Shown: piece after piece, positions 1 through 7,057 of the stretch
Numbering within the stretch: position 1 is the stretch's first letter
Layout of the letters: each line of letters starts with the position of its first letter
DNA from: CAZNUM01 sp964539305
Lineage (GTDB): Bacteria; Fidelibacterota; Marinisomatia; Marinisomatales; TCS55
Direction of reading: 5' to 3'
NCBI GenBank assembly: GCA_964539305.1
Contig: CAZIIM010000001.1
Coordinates: forward strand, 1 to 64,000
Length of the DNA: 64,000 bases
Position numbers and translations under genes: made by a program
The notes under the pieces: generated by a model
What the model saw: the letters and a program-made list of their open reading frames with translations, nothing else
What the model was told of the DNA's origin: nothing
Databases searched by the model: none

Positions 1-6
1 AATTAA

Positions 7-55
7 GAGCGGGCAACGGGGCTCGAACCCGCGACCTCCAGCTTGGGAAGCTGAT
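7..55 (-). repeat. attL: displaced 3' part of tRNA-Gly
   Basis: This 49-bp segment matches 9610-9658 at 48 positions; the one difference is C22 versus T9625. It covers the anticodon arm, variable region, T arm and 3' acceptor strand of tRNA-Gly(CCC) read on the minus strand. The integrase stop codon is 34 bp away, the usual arrangement for tyrosine-recombinase elements that use tRNA genes. Confidence 0.88.
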
Positions 56-65
56 CAACTCCCGC
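8..65 (-). other. D-armless tRNA-Gly-like structure at the attachment site
   Basis: Read on the minus strand, the attL copy continues into element DNA that again begins GCGGG. The 58-nt segment can form an acceptor stem (GCGGGAG with TGCCCGC, one mismatch and one G-T), an anticodon arm with loop TTCCCAA (anticodon CCC) and a T arm with loop TTCGAGC. Only four bases replace the D arm. The acceptor 5' strand lies at 59-65, outside the repeat, so it belongs to the element and would also sit next to the core in the excised circle. It may be a decayed tRNA copy or a functional mimic. No CCA is encoded. Confidence 0.5.
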
Positions 66-88
66 TTTATGTTCCTTATTATCTGCAT

Positions 89-1219
89 TTAGGCGAAAAC
101 AGGATAACCGGTATCCTGCAATTCCGTATCCGATTCCTGCAATTTCGGCTTTTCTGTATTTAACGGTTTCACCAGGTCCGGAAAGTCCTGCTCCAGGCGT
201 TTGATATTAAACTTGGTGTAGATCTCCGTTGTGGTTACAGAGCTATGGCCAAGCTGTTTCATCACCGCGTAAATATCCCTTGTTTTCAGGTAGAGCCTTA
301 CCGCCGCCGTATGTCTTAAACTGTGGAATTTCCGGCCTTCAATACGGCCCCATCCCTTTTCCTTACTGCCTTTGCAGGCCTTGTAAAATACATCAGAATA
401 GAACAATATGGCACTTTTCCGTTTAGCAATTCCCCTTTTTACCTTGTAATCCACCATGGCACGCATTTCCAGTAAAACCGACTTCAACTTAGGGGTAAGG
501 TGAATATCACGCTCACTATGGCCTTTGGCTGTGTCTGCTGTGATCGTAAGGAAATCGCCATTCACAATTCCCTGGAAAGGCTCAGATAACCGGCAACCGG
601 TTTCACGGTAAAACCAGAAAGCCTTTTTAAAATGGTCAGGTACCCGGCTTAAGATCTCCCGAAATTCATCATTTGAAACGTATTTCGGTAAAGATTTACC
701 AACGTTCAACTGAGTAATTTTAGGCACGTCTTTAATCTTCCCGCGTTCTTTTAGCCAGATCAGGAAGGTCCGTAAGGCCCTCAGTCTCATATTCAAGGTT
801 ACGTTACCGATTTTACCGGTGTAATGAGCCTTATACTTATCAATATGCTCCAGGGTTATTTCCTTAACCGGTGTATGGCCTTTCACCACTTTACGAAAGG
901 TTGAAAAGCTCCGCTCATAAATATCCAGCGTTCCAGGGCGTAAACCGTCTCCATTCCGGGCTTTCAAATAGTCCCTGGCCGCTTCATCCAGGCTGTATTC
1001 TCTTATCTCAGGATTCCCGTTTTCGCTCCTCCAGGAGGGGATAAACTCCCCTCCTGCTTTTATCAGTTGTTCAAATTGCCTGACTTCCGTCCGTCTCATT
1101 TCAGCTTCCCGGATATGTTCTGTATTCAGGGCAATCAATTTATCCTTCCACTTACCGTTATGGTCTTTTAAGTGAACCCGGCAATAATAGCGGCCCTTTA
1201 GTTTTCTTAAACCAATCAT
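89..1219 (-). CDS. Tyrosine recombinase (phage integrase)
   Basis: This 376-aa protein should catalyse site-specific integration and excision at the tRNA-Gly core. The N-terminal ~65 residues look like an arm-binding domain, residues ~75-160 like a SAM-like core-binding domain, and the rest is the catalytic domain. Visible catalytic residues are R210 (GCRLSEP), K232 (AKGHSE), H299 and R302 (HSLRH), H325 (LGHSS) and nucleophile Y334 (TEIYTKF). It is the last gene of the leftward operon; its start overlaps the 98-aa gene by 4 nt, so translation is probably coupled. The C-terminal tail is encoded by a short DNA repeat (TGCAGGA..GGATAC) that recurs elsewhere in the element. Confidence 0.95.
   Translation of the reverse strand: MIGLRKLKGRYYCRVHLKDHNGKWKDKLIALNTEHIREAEMRRTEVRQFEQLIKAGGEFIPSWRSENGNPEIREYSLDEAARDYLKARNGDGLRPGTLDIYERSFSTFRKVVKGHTPVKEITLEHIDKYKAHYTGKIGNVTLNMRLRALRTFLIWLKERGKIKDVPKITQLNVGKSLPKYVSNDEFREILSRVPDHFKKAFWFYRETGCRLSEPFQGIVNGDFLTITADTAKGHSERDIHLTPKLKSVLLEMRAMVDYKVKRGIAKRKSAILFYSDVFYKACKGSKEKGWGRIEGRKFHSLRHTAAVRLYLKTRDIYAVMKQLGHSSVTTTEIYTKFNIKRLEQDFPDLVKPLNTEKPKLQESDTELQDTGYPVFA
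108..142. repeat. Two GGATACCG-type motifs beside attL (possible arm sites)
   Basis: Inside the 3' end of int, the minus strand has TGCAGGAATCGGATACGG followed by TGCAGGATACCGG. Related copies lie at 1728-1758, 4182-4204 and 9464-9500. The copies here and at 9464-9500 flank the two attachment cores by roughly 50-150 bp, where arm-type integrase or excisionase sites usually lie. The binding role is inference. Confidence 0.4.
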
Positions 1220-1512
1220 TGTTTTACCGGCTCTGGAGTCCCCTTCAACTGTCTTTTCCCATTTAATTCCGCTTTCCGTTCATTGCCATTTTCAACCGCC
1301 ATTAAGGTTACCTCCAGAAGTTCAGCTATCCCGGCCATTCCAGCCCTTAAAGTTTGAATAGCGTTATCCCTGTCAAACCAATCTTTATAGCTTGTGTCCA
1401 CTGAGTAACCCCAAAGAATGTTTTGGATCCTTTCCAACATTTCTTTAGGCTTAATTCCAGCGTCATCTATTGTTTCGCCAAGGGTTATTGGATTATGCTT
1501 GAGTTTAGGCAT
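1216..1512 (-). CDS. Hypothetical protein upstream of integrase
   Basis: A 98-aa protein I do not recognise. It is mixed and mildly charged, with a central segment rich in W and aromatic residues (NILWGYS, YKDWFDRDN) and a helical second half. A strong ribosome binding site, AGGAGGT, stands 5 nt before the ATG at 1512. The stop overlaps the integrase start by 4 nt, so the pair is one transcription unit. A folded RNA (1533-1607) lies in its leader. Position suggests a recombination-directionality or control factor, but no known fold is visible. Confidence 0.7.
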   Translation of the reverse strand: MPKLKHNPITLGETIDDAGIKPKEMLERIQNILWGYSVDTSYKDWFDRDNAIQTLRAGMAGIAELLEVTLMAVENGNERKAELNGKRQLKGTPEPVKQ

Positions 1513-1532
1513 GGATTACCTCCTAAATGAAA

Positions 1533-1607
1533 ATACCCGCCGTTGGACTTATGCGGTGCTGTAAAACCGGGAAGGTCTTGCGACGCTTCCAGTCCAAAAA
1601 CGGGTAT
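1533..1607 (-). ncRNA. Three-way-junction structured RNA in the integrase-operon leader
   Basis: The segment folds into a closed three-way junction. The outer stem pairs 1533-1539 with 1601-1607 (7 bp). After a 3x3 internal loop, 1543-1549 pairs with 1591-1597 (7 bp). Two hairpins fill the junction: 1570-1577 with 1582-1590 (8 bp, one bulge) and 1554-1557 with 1566-1569. On the minus strand the longer hairpin carries a GCAA (GNRA) tetraloop, which favours the minus strand, the sense of the gene starting at 1512. The RNA ends about 10 nt before that gene's Shine-Dalgarno. I cannot match it to a known class; the phage C4 antisense family is one to compare. Confidence 0.6.
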
Positions 1608-1670
1608 CAAGTTTTGATTTAAGTCCGTATACGAACTTACTATTGGGTAGGTGTTTACAGCTTCCATGGG

Positions 1671-1686
1671 GGTATATTATTATACC
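1671..1686 (-). promoter_or_regulatory. Operator-like palindrome over a TATAAT box
   Basis: GGTATA and TATACC form an inverted repeat with a 4-nt centre. On the minus strand it contains TATAAT (1679-1684), about 75 nt upstream of the structured RNA. No convincing -35 hexamer is visible. It could be the promoter and operator of the 98-aa/integrase operon. Confidence 0.35.
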
Positions 1687-1727
1687 TAAATTTGGGAATC
1701 CATAACTATTTTAATTTTCTCGAAATA

Positions 1728-1758
1728 TGCAGGAATTGGATACCGCTTTCCCGGATAC
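1728..1758 (+). repeat. GGATACCG motif pair, copy B
   Basis: The segment reads GGATACCG, then CTTTCC, then CGGATAC. It matches the minus strand of 9464-9500 over about 24 bp with two mismatches, and its TGCAGGAAT-GGATAC start matches the minus strand of 124-142. It is intergenic, between the tape-measure gene and the integrase-operon promoter region. Confidence 0.45.
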
Positions 1759-1805
1759 AATAAGGCCTCTCTCTTCGGCAAATGATAAGCTCATATAGCT
1801 GGAGG

Positions 1806-3824
1806 TCAAGCCAATTCCCCTTCAATTATTTCATCAGAAATAGGCTGAATATGGTCTTGAACAAACTCCCTGGTGGTGATTGCATTGCCAATATTAATAA
1901 CCTGCCTTGGTTCACTGGCCAGCCGATCTACTTTGTCTCTAATCTCAGAAATAATATTGTTTCCTGATAGTGGAATAATAGCTTCCGGACCCGCCTCTCC
2001 TGCTATTGCACCGCCTCGAATCAAGGGGCTAAATACAGGCTGTTTTACAATTCCCCCCTCCGCGAATTGAATCCGTTGAATAGCCGAACCCATTAAGGAC
2101 CCGAAAGCGGCACCTCCAGCCAGGGCAACCGGAGCAGTAAGCCAGGCCAGGGGACCGGAGGATTGTAACATTGAACGAATCCAGGAGGAAACGGCCTTTT
2201 GAATTTCAGCCGATATAAAAGTTGCCGCGGTCTTTTTAGCCGCTATTCCAGCCGCTTTCATCGCGTCTGTGGTGCTGGTAATTGTGGAAGCCTGTAAAAC
2301 GGAAGCGGCGGCGGCCTCTTCCATTCCACGTTTAAAATTCTCCCAACTAACTGCTGTTTCATCGGTTGACTGTTTCACCAGGCCTAACTTTTCAGCCAGT
2401 ACAGGATAGAGTTCAATGAATCGCTCAATATTCGCTTGCTCCTGATTCATCAATTCCACCTGCTTCATTTTAGAAGCTACAAATTGATCGAAATTCGCAT
2501 TGCCGGTACTGATTTGATCGTTTAATTCGCCCCAATTAATAACCATGTCCCCTAATATTTCAGCCTCTTCAGGCGTAGGAACGGGCAAATCCGGCCTTTC
2601 AGGAGCACCGACGGCCAAATTGTTGAATGATTCAGCCAACTTAGTTACCTGCTCATTCAGGGCTATTGTGGACGCTCTTACCTCCTCCTGTTGTTGCCGG
2701 TTCGCTTTGAGCCGTTCATTGGCCAAAGCGGAGGCGTTGGCATAGGCCGTTATATTAGGGTTCCCTTTGGCCATTTGGTCCATGTAGGCCTGATAAGCCT
2801 GGTTATTTTTGTCAATCAAAGCAGGTTCCGCTTCCTCCAGGTCTAAACGCTTTTTCAGCAGGTCCCGGATTTCCTTTTCCTTCAAGGATAGAGCAATTCG
2901 CTGGAGCATGGCATTAGAAACCCGGTTCTGAGCGTTCTCAATCTCTTCCAGACTTGATTTTTCAGTAAGCAGGTTAGGAAGGTATTTCCCGTACCTGGCA
3001 TTGATCGTTTCGATTGCATTTTCCCTGACCTCCTGAGAGGCGTTTACATCTTTAAGGGTAGCGAACAGAAGCCTCGTTTCAGTCTCTTCCTCACCGGTTT
3101 TCGTTGTAAGATTCGTAACCAATTTGGCCATTTTAAGGATAGCAGGAGCGAACACTGAGCCTATGTCTTCCGCTACATCGCCCAGAGCGTTTTTCATCTG
3201 CTCAATAGCTCCGGTCATGGTTTGAGCCTGAGCGGCGGCCTGTCCACCAAATAATTTTGCTGTATTCTCAGTAAGGGCTTTCAGCCTATCGGTTGAACCG
3301 GCGGCTCCTTCCACCTGAATACCGTACCTGGTCAGAGCGTTTGTTGTGGATCCAAAACTTTTCCCTACCAGGTCAGCCGCCGAAGCCAGGTCCATTCCCT
3401 TAGCGGCGGCCAGGTCCAAGGTTGCCCTGGTTAGAGCCTTGATCTGCTCTTCATCATCCGTAAAGGCGGCTAACATCGCTTGAGCTTCAATGATAGCCTC
3501 ATCACCGTACCTGGTTTGCTTTTGAAGAGCGGCGGCTTGATCCAGGAGGGCTTTTGACGTTCTACCCAGAGCGGCTTCCAGTTTCTTTTCAGCCAATTCC
3601 TGTTGACCGAAGGCCTGAATTGACTTTTTCAGACCCATTACAACCGTTCCGGCCAGAGCGGTGAGGCCCAATCCCATTTTAGAGAAACCGGCTATACTCC
3701 GCTTAGAAGTCCTTTCGGCCTGGTCTCCAAGGCCTTTTAGCTTTTTATTGACCTTATCCAGCTTTTTCTGGACGTCTTTTACATCGCCTTTAAGCTCTAA
3801 TTCAGAACGGTATTTATCGGCCAT
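1806..3824 (-). CDS. Tape-measure-like tail protein
   Basis: At 672 aa this is short for a phage tape measure protein, which sets tail length and fills the tail tube. Evidence: a heptad-rich N-terminus (residues 10-45), a hydrophobic segment near 46-66, a long alanine/glutamine-rich helical body, a second hydrophobic segment near 565-590, and a C-terminus with AEGGIV and GEAGPEAIIPL, a pattern characteristic of tape-measure C-termini. A 103-aa gene sits 8 bp upstream in tail-chaperone position. No tube, baseplate or fibre genes are present in the element. The fold call is good; a working tail role here is uncertain. Confidence 0.85.
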   Translation of the reverse strand: MADKYRSELELKGDVKDVQKKLDKVNKKLKGLGDQAERTSKRSIAGFSKMGLGLTALAGTVVMGLKKSIQAFGQQELAEKKLEAALGRTSKALLDQAAALQKQTRYGDEAIIEAQAMLAAFTDDEEQIKALTRATLDLAAAKGMDLASAADLVGKSFGSTTNALTRYGIQVEGAAGSTDRLKALTENTAKLFGGQAAAQAQTMTGAIEQMKNALGDVAEDIGSVFAPAILKMAKLVTNLTTKTGEEETETRLLFATLKDVNASQEVRENAIETINARYGKYLPNLLTEKSSLEEIENAQNRVSNAMLQRIALSLKEKEIRDLLKKRLDLEEAEPALIDKNNQAYQAYMDQMAKGNPNITAYANASALANERLKANRQQQEEVRASTIALNEQVTKLAESFNNLAVGAPERPDLPVPTPEEAEILGDMVINWGELNDQISTGNANFDQFVASKMKQVELMNQEQANIERFIELYPVLAEKLGLVKQSTDETAVSWENFKRGMEEAAAASVLQASTITSTTDAMKAAGIAAKKTAATFISAEIQKAVSSWIRSMLQSSGPLAWLTAPVALAGGAAFGSLMGSAIQRIQFAEGGIVKQPVFSPLIRGGAIAGEAGPEAIIPLSGNNIISEIRDKVDRLASEPRQVINIGNAITTREFVQDHIQPISDEIIEGELA

Positions 3825-3832
3825 AATACACC

Positions 3833-4144
3833 CTAATTAAATTTTAACGGTCCACCAGGGCCAAAGAAGCTGGTAATAATTTTACTGAGTTGTGGCATAG
3901 TGGTATGTTTTAGATCCTCCCATTTATTGTAATTCTCCGACACTTTTCCCACTGGCTCCAGTACCAGGCAAAGCAGATCAATAAAGCGTTTAGCGTCCCT
4001 TACGAATTTTCCCGTTGCCTCTGCCGATTCCGGAGCCCGTTGTATATCGGCCATCATTTCCGATAATTCAAGGAAAAAGCCCAGTTCTACTTCCTTAACC
4101 AACCGGAATTTTCGGTTATTAATTATGTATGTTTTATTCGCCAT
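3833..4144 (-). CDS. Small protein in tail-chaperone position
   Basis: A 103-aa, mostly helical protein I do not recognise by sequence. It begins MANKTYIINNRKF and ends with a flexible GPGGPLKFN. It lies directly before the tape-measure gene with an 8-bp gap, where tail assembly chaperones sit in most siphophages and myophages. The assignment rests on position and size only; I saw no obvious -1 frameshift site that would extend it. A hairpin and a copy of the dispersed motif occupy the 94 bp upstream, so this gene and the next may form their own transcript. Confidence 0.6.
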   Translation of the reverse strand: MANKTYIINNRKFRLVKEVELGFFLELSEMMADIQRAPESAEATGKFVRDAKRFIDLLCLVLEPVGKVSENYNKWEDLKHTTMPQLSKIITSFFGPGGPLKFN

Positions 4145-4181
4145 TTATACTTATAGCCTCTTTACAATCGCTTTTTACGTG

Positions 4182-4204
4182 AATCGGATACGGATTACCG
4201 GGAG
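4182..4204 (+). repeat. GGATAC/ATTACCGGG motif, copy C
   Basis: AATCGG...ATTACCGGG matches 9479-9497 at 17 of 21 positions, with the central six bases differing. It lies in the intergenic gap before the 103-aa/tape-measure pair, so it could be an operator there. Confidence 0.35.
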
Positions 4205-4230
4205 TTGTGTAGACTTAGATCTCCGACAAA

Positions 4231-4253
4231 CCTCCTGCTTATGAAGCTGGAGG
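4231..4253 (-). terminator. Hairpin at the end of the 65-aa gene
   Basis: On the minus strand CCTCC-A-GCTT, loop CAT, AAGC-A-GGAGG forms a near-perfect stem followed by only TTTG. It overlaps the stop codon of the 65-aa gene. It may be a weak terminator or processing site separating the two halves of the element operon. Confidence 0.4.
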
Positions 4254-4436
4254 CCGGTCATTTGACTTGATTTCATTGAAAACAGGCTCCAGTTCCTCCA
4301 TCACATTTTTATAGACGTACTCAGTAAGTTTCAGCAGTTCCCCTTCATCCAAATCCAAACCGTGTTTTTGTAATACAATATCAAGACCGACTTGTAATTT
4401 CAGGGCAATTCCATCTTTTACTTTTCCAATATCCAT
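4239..4436 (-). CDS. Hypothetical small acidic protein
   Basis: A 65-aa acidic helical protein (LDLDEGELLKLTEYVYKN) with no family I recognise. Its start overlaps the stop of the 258-aa gene by 1 nt, so the two are co-translated. Its stop lies inside the hairpin at 4231-4253. Confidence 0.6.
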   Translation of the reverse strand: MDIGKVKDGIALKLQVGLDIVLQKHGLDLDEGELLKLTEYVYKNVMEELEPVFNEIKSNDRPPAS

Positions 4437-5212
4437 CAGATAATCTGATTGATTCTACCGCCCATTTCCTCCGGTGAAATCTGCAATCCTGCCACTTTCC
4501 CGTCGATGACGTTTTTAAATAGTTTCATTTGCAGGGACAGGAACAGATTGATATTCTGGAACTGTTCACGGCGTTGGTAAATCCGTTGCAGTTTCAGGTT
4601 TGAAGGTCTGTCCAGGACTGCTGTATCTTTCCATTTGTTAAGCAGGGGAAGGAAATCCTGTCTGAGCGGGTAATAATGGTCCACCCAGTAGAGGAAAGCC
4701 TTATCAGTCTTATTTACGGATTCTGTGAACACTTCAGCCAGGTCATTCACGCTGTATTTCCCGTACAGTTTAGTTAATTGCAGGGATTGAGTTTCTAAGA
4801 CCTGTTGCTCTTCAGGGCTGGAGAAATACCACCGGTTCATCAAATTCATCTCTTCCAGGGCCGCCATTTCAGCCAGCTCCGGAACACTGCCTTTCACTTC
4901 ATCGGCCAGGGCTTTTAAGTCATCGAAAAACTGTTTGGAGACCTGGACCTCCATTTCCACCAGGTCCCGCTCCTGTTTTGCCAGGTCTTCCATTTCCCTG
5001 GATACTCCATATCCTTGAGGACGCGGTTTAGCCTCCTCCATCTGCATCCGCACCTGGACACGCTGTTCCCTGATTTTCCGGGCTTCGGTTTGGGCTTCAT
5101 CCGATAGGGATTTCAGCCGTTTAACCAGGTCATCGTAAGTTTCAATCTTGAAAGGCCGGGGGTGGACCGTGTCCACGCCTTCCAGTTTATTTAACGCTTC
5201 CAATATATTCAT
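4436..5212 (-). CDS. Hypothetical coiled-coil protein
   Basis: A 258-aa protein of unknown function. Residues ~25-115 are strongly charged and heptad-like (EARKIREQRVQVRMQMEEAK, then EMEDLAKQERDLVEMEVQV), predicting a long coiled coil. The C-terminal half is helical and aromatic (YWVDHYYPLRQDF). There is no signal peptide or membrane segment. Its start overlaps the preceding gene by 26 bp and it runs into the 65-aa gene. It occupies the place where head or connector genes would lie in a full phage. A scaffold or structural role is possible but unsupported by motif. Confidence 0.65.
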   Translation of the reverse strand: MNILEALNKLEGVDTVHPRPFKIETYDDLVKRLKSLSDEAQTEARKIREQRVQVRMQMEEAKPRPQGYGVSREMEDLAKQERDLVEMEVQVSKQFFDDLKALADEVKGSVPELAEMAALEEMNLMNRWYFSSPEEQQVLETQSLQLTKLYGKYSVNDLAEVFTESVNKTDKAFLYWVDHYYPLRQDFLPLLNKWKDTAVLDRPSNLKLQRIYQRREQFQNINLFLSLQMKLFKNVIDGKVAGLQISPEEMGGRINQII

Positions 5213-5507
5213 GGAATAAATCCTCCAATATTTTTAAGGCCCTTTGATAATCACCTTTTCCAGTTTCCGTTAAAATTCCTTTGATCCTTGATTCTGAAAG
5301 GAAATGCTTTTTACTCAGAGCCTTTACCCGCTCTGTGTAGGGCCCTTTCATCGAATCAAATTCTTTTCTTATCAAAAACCGCTTTCGAATCGAGTCAGGA
5401 AATAGGAGGGCTTCGATAAGCAGACCGAAGCCCTCTAAGTCCGGAGGCTCAATGGCTGAATCCACTTTCTCCTTTAAACGGTCCAATACGCTGTTATTAA
5501 GCTCCAT
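5187..5507 (-). CDS. Hypothetical helical protein with possible HTH
   Basis: A 106-aa protein of unknown function. Residues ~60-85 (ALSKKHFLSESRIKGIL) could form a helix-turn-helix, and the C-terminus (GDYQRALKILEDLFHEYIG) is an amphipathic helix. It overlaps the start of the coiled-coil gene by 26 bp and begins 23 bp after the TerS-like gene, so it belongs to the same operon. Confidence 0.6.
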   Translation of the reverse strand: MELNNSVLDRLKEKVDSAIEPPDLEGFGLLIEALLFPDSIRKRFLIRKEFDSMKGPYTERVKALSKKHFLSESRIKGILTETGKGDYQRALKILEDLFHEYIGSVK

Positions 5508-5530
5508 GGTTTAAATAACTCAGATCAATC

Positions 5531-5986
5531 CTAACTTTCTGGCACCGATTTTCCCGCCATGGTCAGGGCATCCATGGCCTTAATTAAAAGTTCCGGATTA
5601 TATTCTGGTTTATCAGGGGGCAACTTCCCTTTCTTGTCTCCGTAGCGTTCCGGGTAATTGTGTTTCAGGTAAAAAATTTGAGCCGTTACATTCCCGGCCA
5701 GGGCCGCCTCCATTAAAGCATTTTCCACGTCGTCAATAAGTTCCTCTTTGATATTCTGTATTTTCTGAGCAAATGCAGGATCGTTTTTCATCCAGTTGTA
5801 AAATGTAGTTCGTGATAATTTAACTGAATTACAGGCCGCCTGGATTGCTCCTCCGGACTTCCTGAAAGCTCTCAATAAGTTGGGCTTAACATAGCTTTTG
5901 TAAGGCTTCCCTTTTTTATACCCGTTCAGTTTGTTAGCTTTCTTTGCCACCAGTTTTTTTGAATCAGCCAAATTTCCCCCTTTCAC
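5531..5986 (-). CDS. Terminase small subunit-like protein
   Basis: A 151-aa protein with a very basic N-terminus (KKLVAKKANKLNGYKKGK). Next is an HTH resembling phage TerS or phBC6A51 proteins (AIQAACNSVKLSRTTFYNWM, ~50-70), then the segment GNVTAQIFYLKHNYPERYGD (~100-120) that is typical of TerS-like families. TerS proteins recognise the packaging site. No large terminase lies nearby, an arrangement familiar from satellites that redirect a helper's packaging motor. An ordinary regulatory HTH protein is the main alternative. Confidence 0.65.
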   Translation of the reverse strand: MKGGNLADSKKLVAKKANKLNGYKKGKPYKSYVKPNLLRAFRKSGGAIQAACNSVKLSRTTFYNWMKNDPAFAQKIQNIKEELIDDVENALMEAALAGNVTAQIFYLKHNYPERYGDKKGKLPPDKPEYNPELLIKAMDALTMAGKSVPES

Positions 5987-6042
5987 TTGGCAGACGGGTT
6001 AAGGCCTGAGTTTTGAGAGAAACGGGCACGTACCCGGCAGAT

Positions 6043-6183
6043 TCAAAGGAATTCCTGGCATTTAGGGCAAACTCTAAGCGGCTTACCATAGCGGGGAAAC
6101 CATTTCGCCATGGGAACGGGATCAATGACAGACCATACCCGGCGGCAATTAGGACAGAGAAAAAGATCACGGCCTTTGTCAAT
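6043..6183 (-). CDS. Small zinc-ribbon protein, start unresolved
   Basis: This frame encodes about 46 residues with two CxxC knuckles (FLCPNCRRV and RVCPKCQEF) about 25 residues apart, a zinc ribbon as in small phage proteins. The only upstream ATG in frame is at 6333, which would overlap the methyltransferase by 146 bp; the nearest alternative just past the methyltransferase stop is ATT at 6183. A competing ATG frame (5964-6191) overlaps the methyltransferase stop by 4 nt and follows AAAGG, but carries no motif. I prefer the zinc-ribbon frame because of the paired knuckles. Confidence 0.45.
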   Translation of the reverse strand: MDKGRDLFLCPNCRRVWSVIDPVPMAKWFPRYGKPLRVCPKCQEFL

Positions 6184-6187
6184 GGAA

Positions 6188-7057
6188 TCATTCGAATAAC
6201 CTTTGTTGTGGTACTTCTCTTCTGAGCCGCTCTTCCGCGATGTCGAAATAGGATTTCTCAATTTCAAAGCCAATTCCCTTTCGGTTTTCTCTATGGCAGG
6301 CAACCAGGGTAGAACCGGAGCCCATGAAGCCATCCAGAACCAGATCTCCAGGGTTAGAATAAGTACGTATCAATTTTCTGAGCAAGCTCACGGGCTTCTG
6401 GAAAGGGTGATCGGCCCGCTCTTCAGCTTTCATGTTAGGCTTATGGGGGGCTCTAATTATGGTCCTTGGAAATCTGATTCCATCTTCATTCAGATTTATC
6501 CGGCTCTTTTTCATCCGCCGGGTAGAAACATCAGGGCTGTAGTTACGCTTTCTGTATGGGACCCCTGTTAGTCCCATTCCGTTCCGGTTGAATGTTAACT
6601 CCTTCGCCGGTGTACCCTTTCGCTTAAAAATCAAAAGAAATTCAACTTCAACGATTGGCCGGGTTAAGCCAGTAGGCATTCCACCTGATTTTTCCCAGAT
6701 GTGATAGTGTTTAAATTCTATACGACCGGAGAAGTGATAAAGTAATTTCAGCAATAGAGATATGTCCGAAAACATGATAACCTGAGCGGTAGGTTTTAGG
6801 AGCTGTGAAAAGATCAATTCCAGTTTGGCAATGTCCAGGGGAATATCCCAAGCCAGGTTAGGCAATTCACGGCTGAAAATACCATAGGGAGGATCTGTAA
6901 GAATCAGGTCCACCTTGCCAATTCCCACCCGTTTCCACTCCTCGTAAAAATCTGCATGGTAAATAGTTAAATTATCAGAAATGCAGACTTCGGATACCGG
7001 AAACCCGGAGACTGGCCGGGGGTGATCTTCGTGAGACGAGGTGCTCACTAAGCTCAT
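6188..7057 (-). CDS. Phage-borne DNA methyltransferase (N6-A/N4-C)
   Basis: A 289-aa AdoMet-dependent DNA methyltransferase. The catalytic motif DPPYG (~55-59) comes before the AdoMet-binding motif FMGSGST (~246-252), with HPFQKPVSLL between them, which is the beta-class order. It probably methylates adenine N6, although N4-cytosine cannot be excluded. No restriction nuclease is adjacent, so it is an orphan, most likely protecting the element from host restriction or marking its own DNA. It overlaps the MuF-like gene by 4 nt. Confidence 0.9.
   Translation of the reverse strand: MSLVSTSSHEDHPRPVSGFPVSEVCISDNLTIYHADFYEEWKRVGIGKVDLILTDPPYGIFSRELPNLAWDIPLDIAKLELIFSQLLKPTAQVIMFSDISLLLKLLYHFSGRIEFKHYHIWEKSGGMPTGLTRPIVEVEFLLIFKRKGTPAKELTFNRNGMGLTGVPYRKRNYSPDVSTRRMKKSRINLNEDGIRFPRTIIRAPHKPNMKAEERADHPFQKPVSLLRKLIRTYSNPGDLVLDGFMGSGSTLVACHRENRKGIGFEIEKSYFDIAEERLRREVPQQRLFE

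Noticed and set aside
1485..1667. 60-codon minus-strand frame upstream of the 98-aa gene
   Set aside because: It covers the structured RNA, has no ribosome binding site and its composition follows the RNA stems; treated as leader rather than a gene.
4231..4253. Shared CCTCCAGCTT between this hairpin and the att core, suggesting a third att site
   Set aside because: Only ten bases match and the context differs; likely coincidence.
5964..6191. 75-codon minus-strand frame with an ATG coupled to the methyltransferase stop
   Set aside because: No motif; the overlapping frame encodes a paired CxxC zinc ribbon. Kept only as a competing reading.
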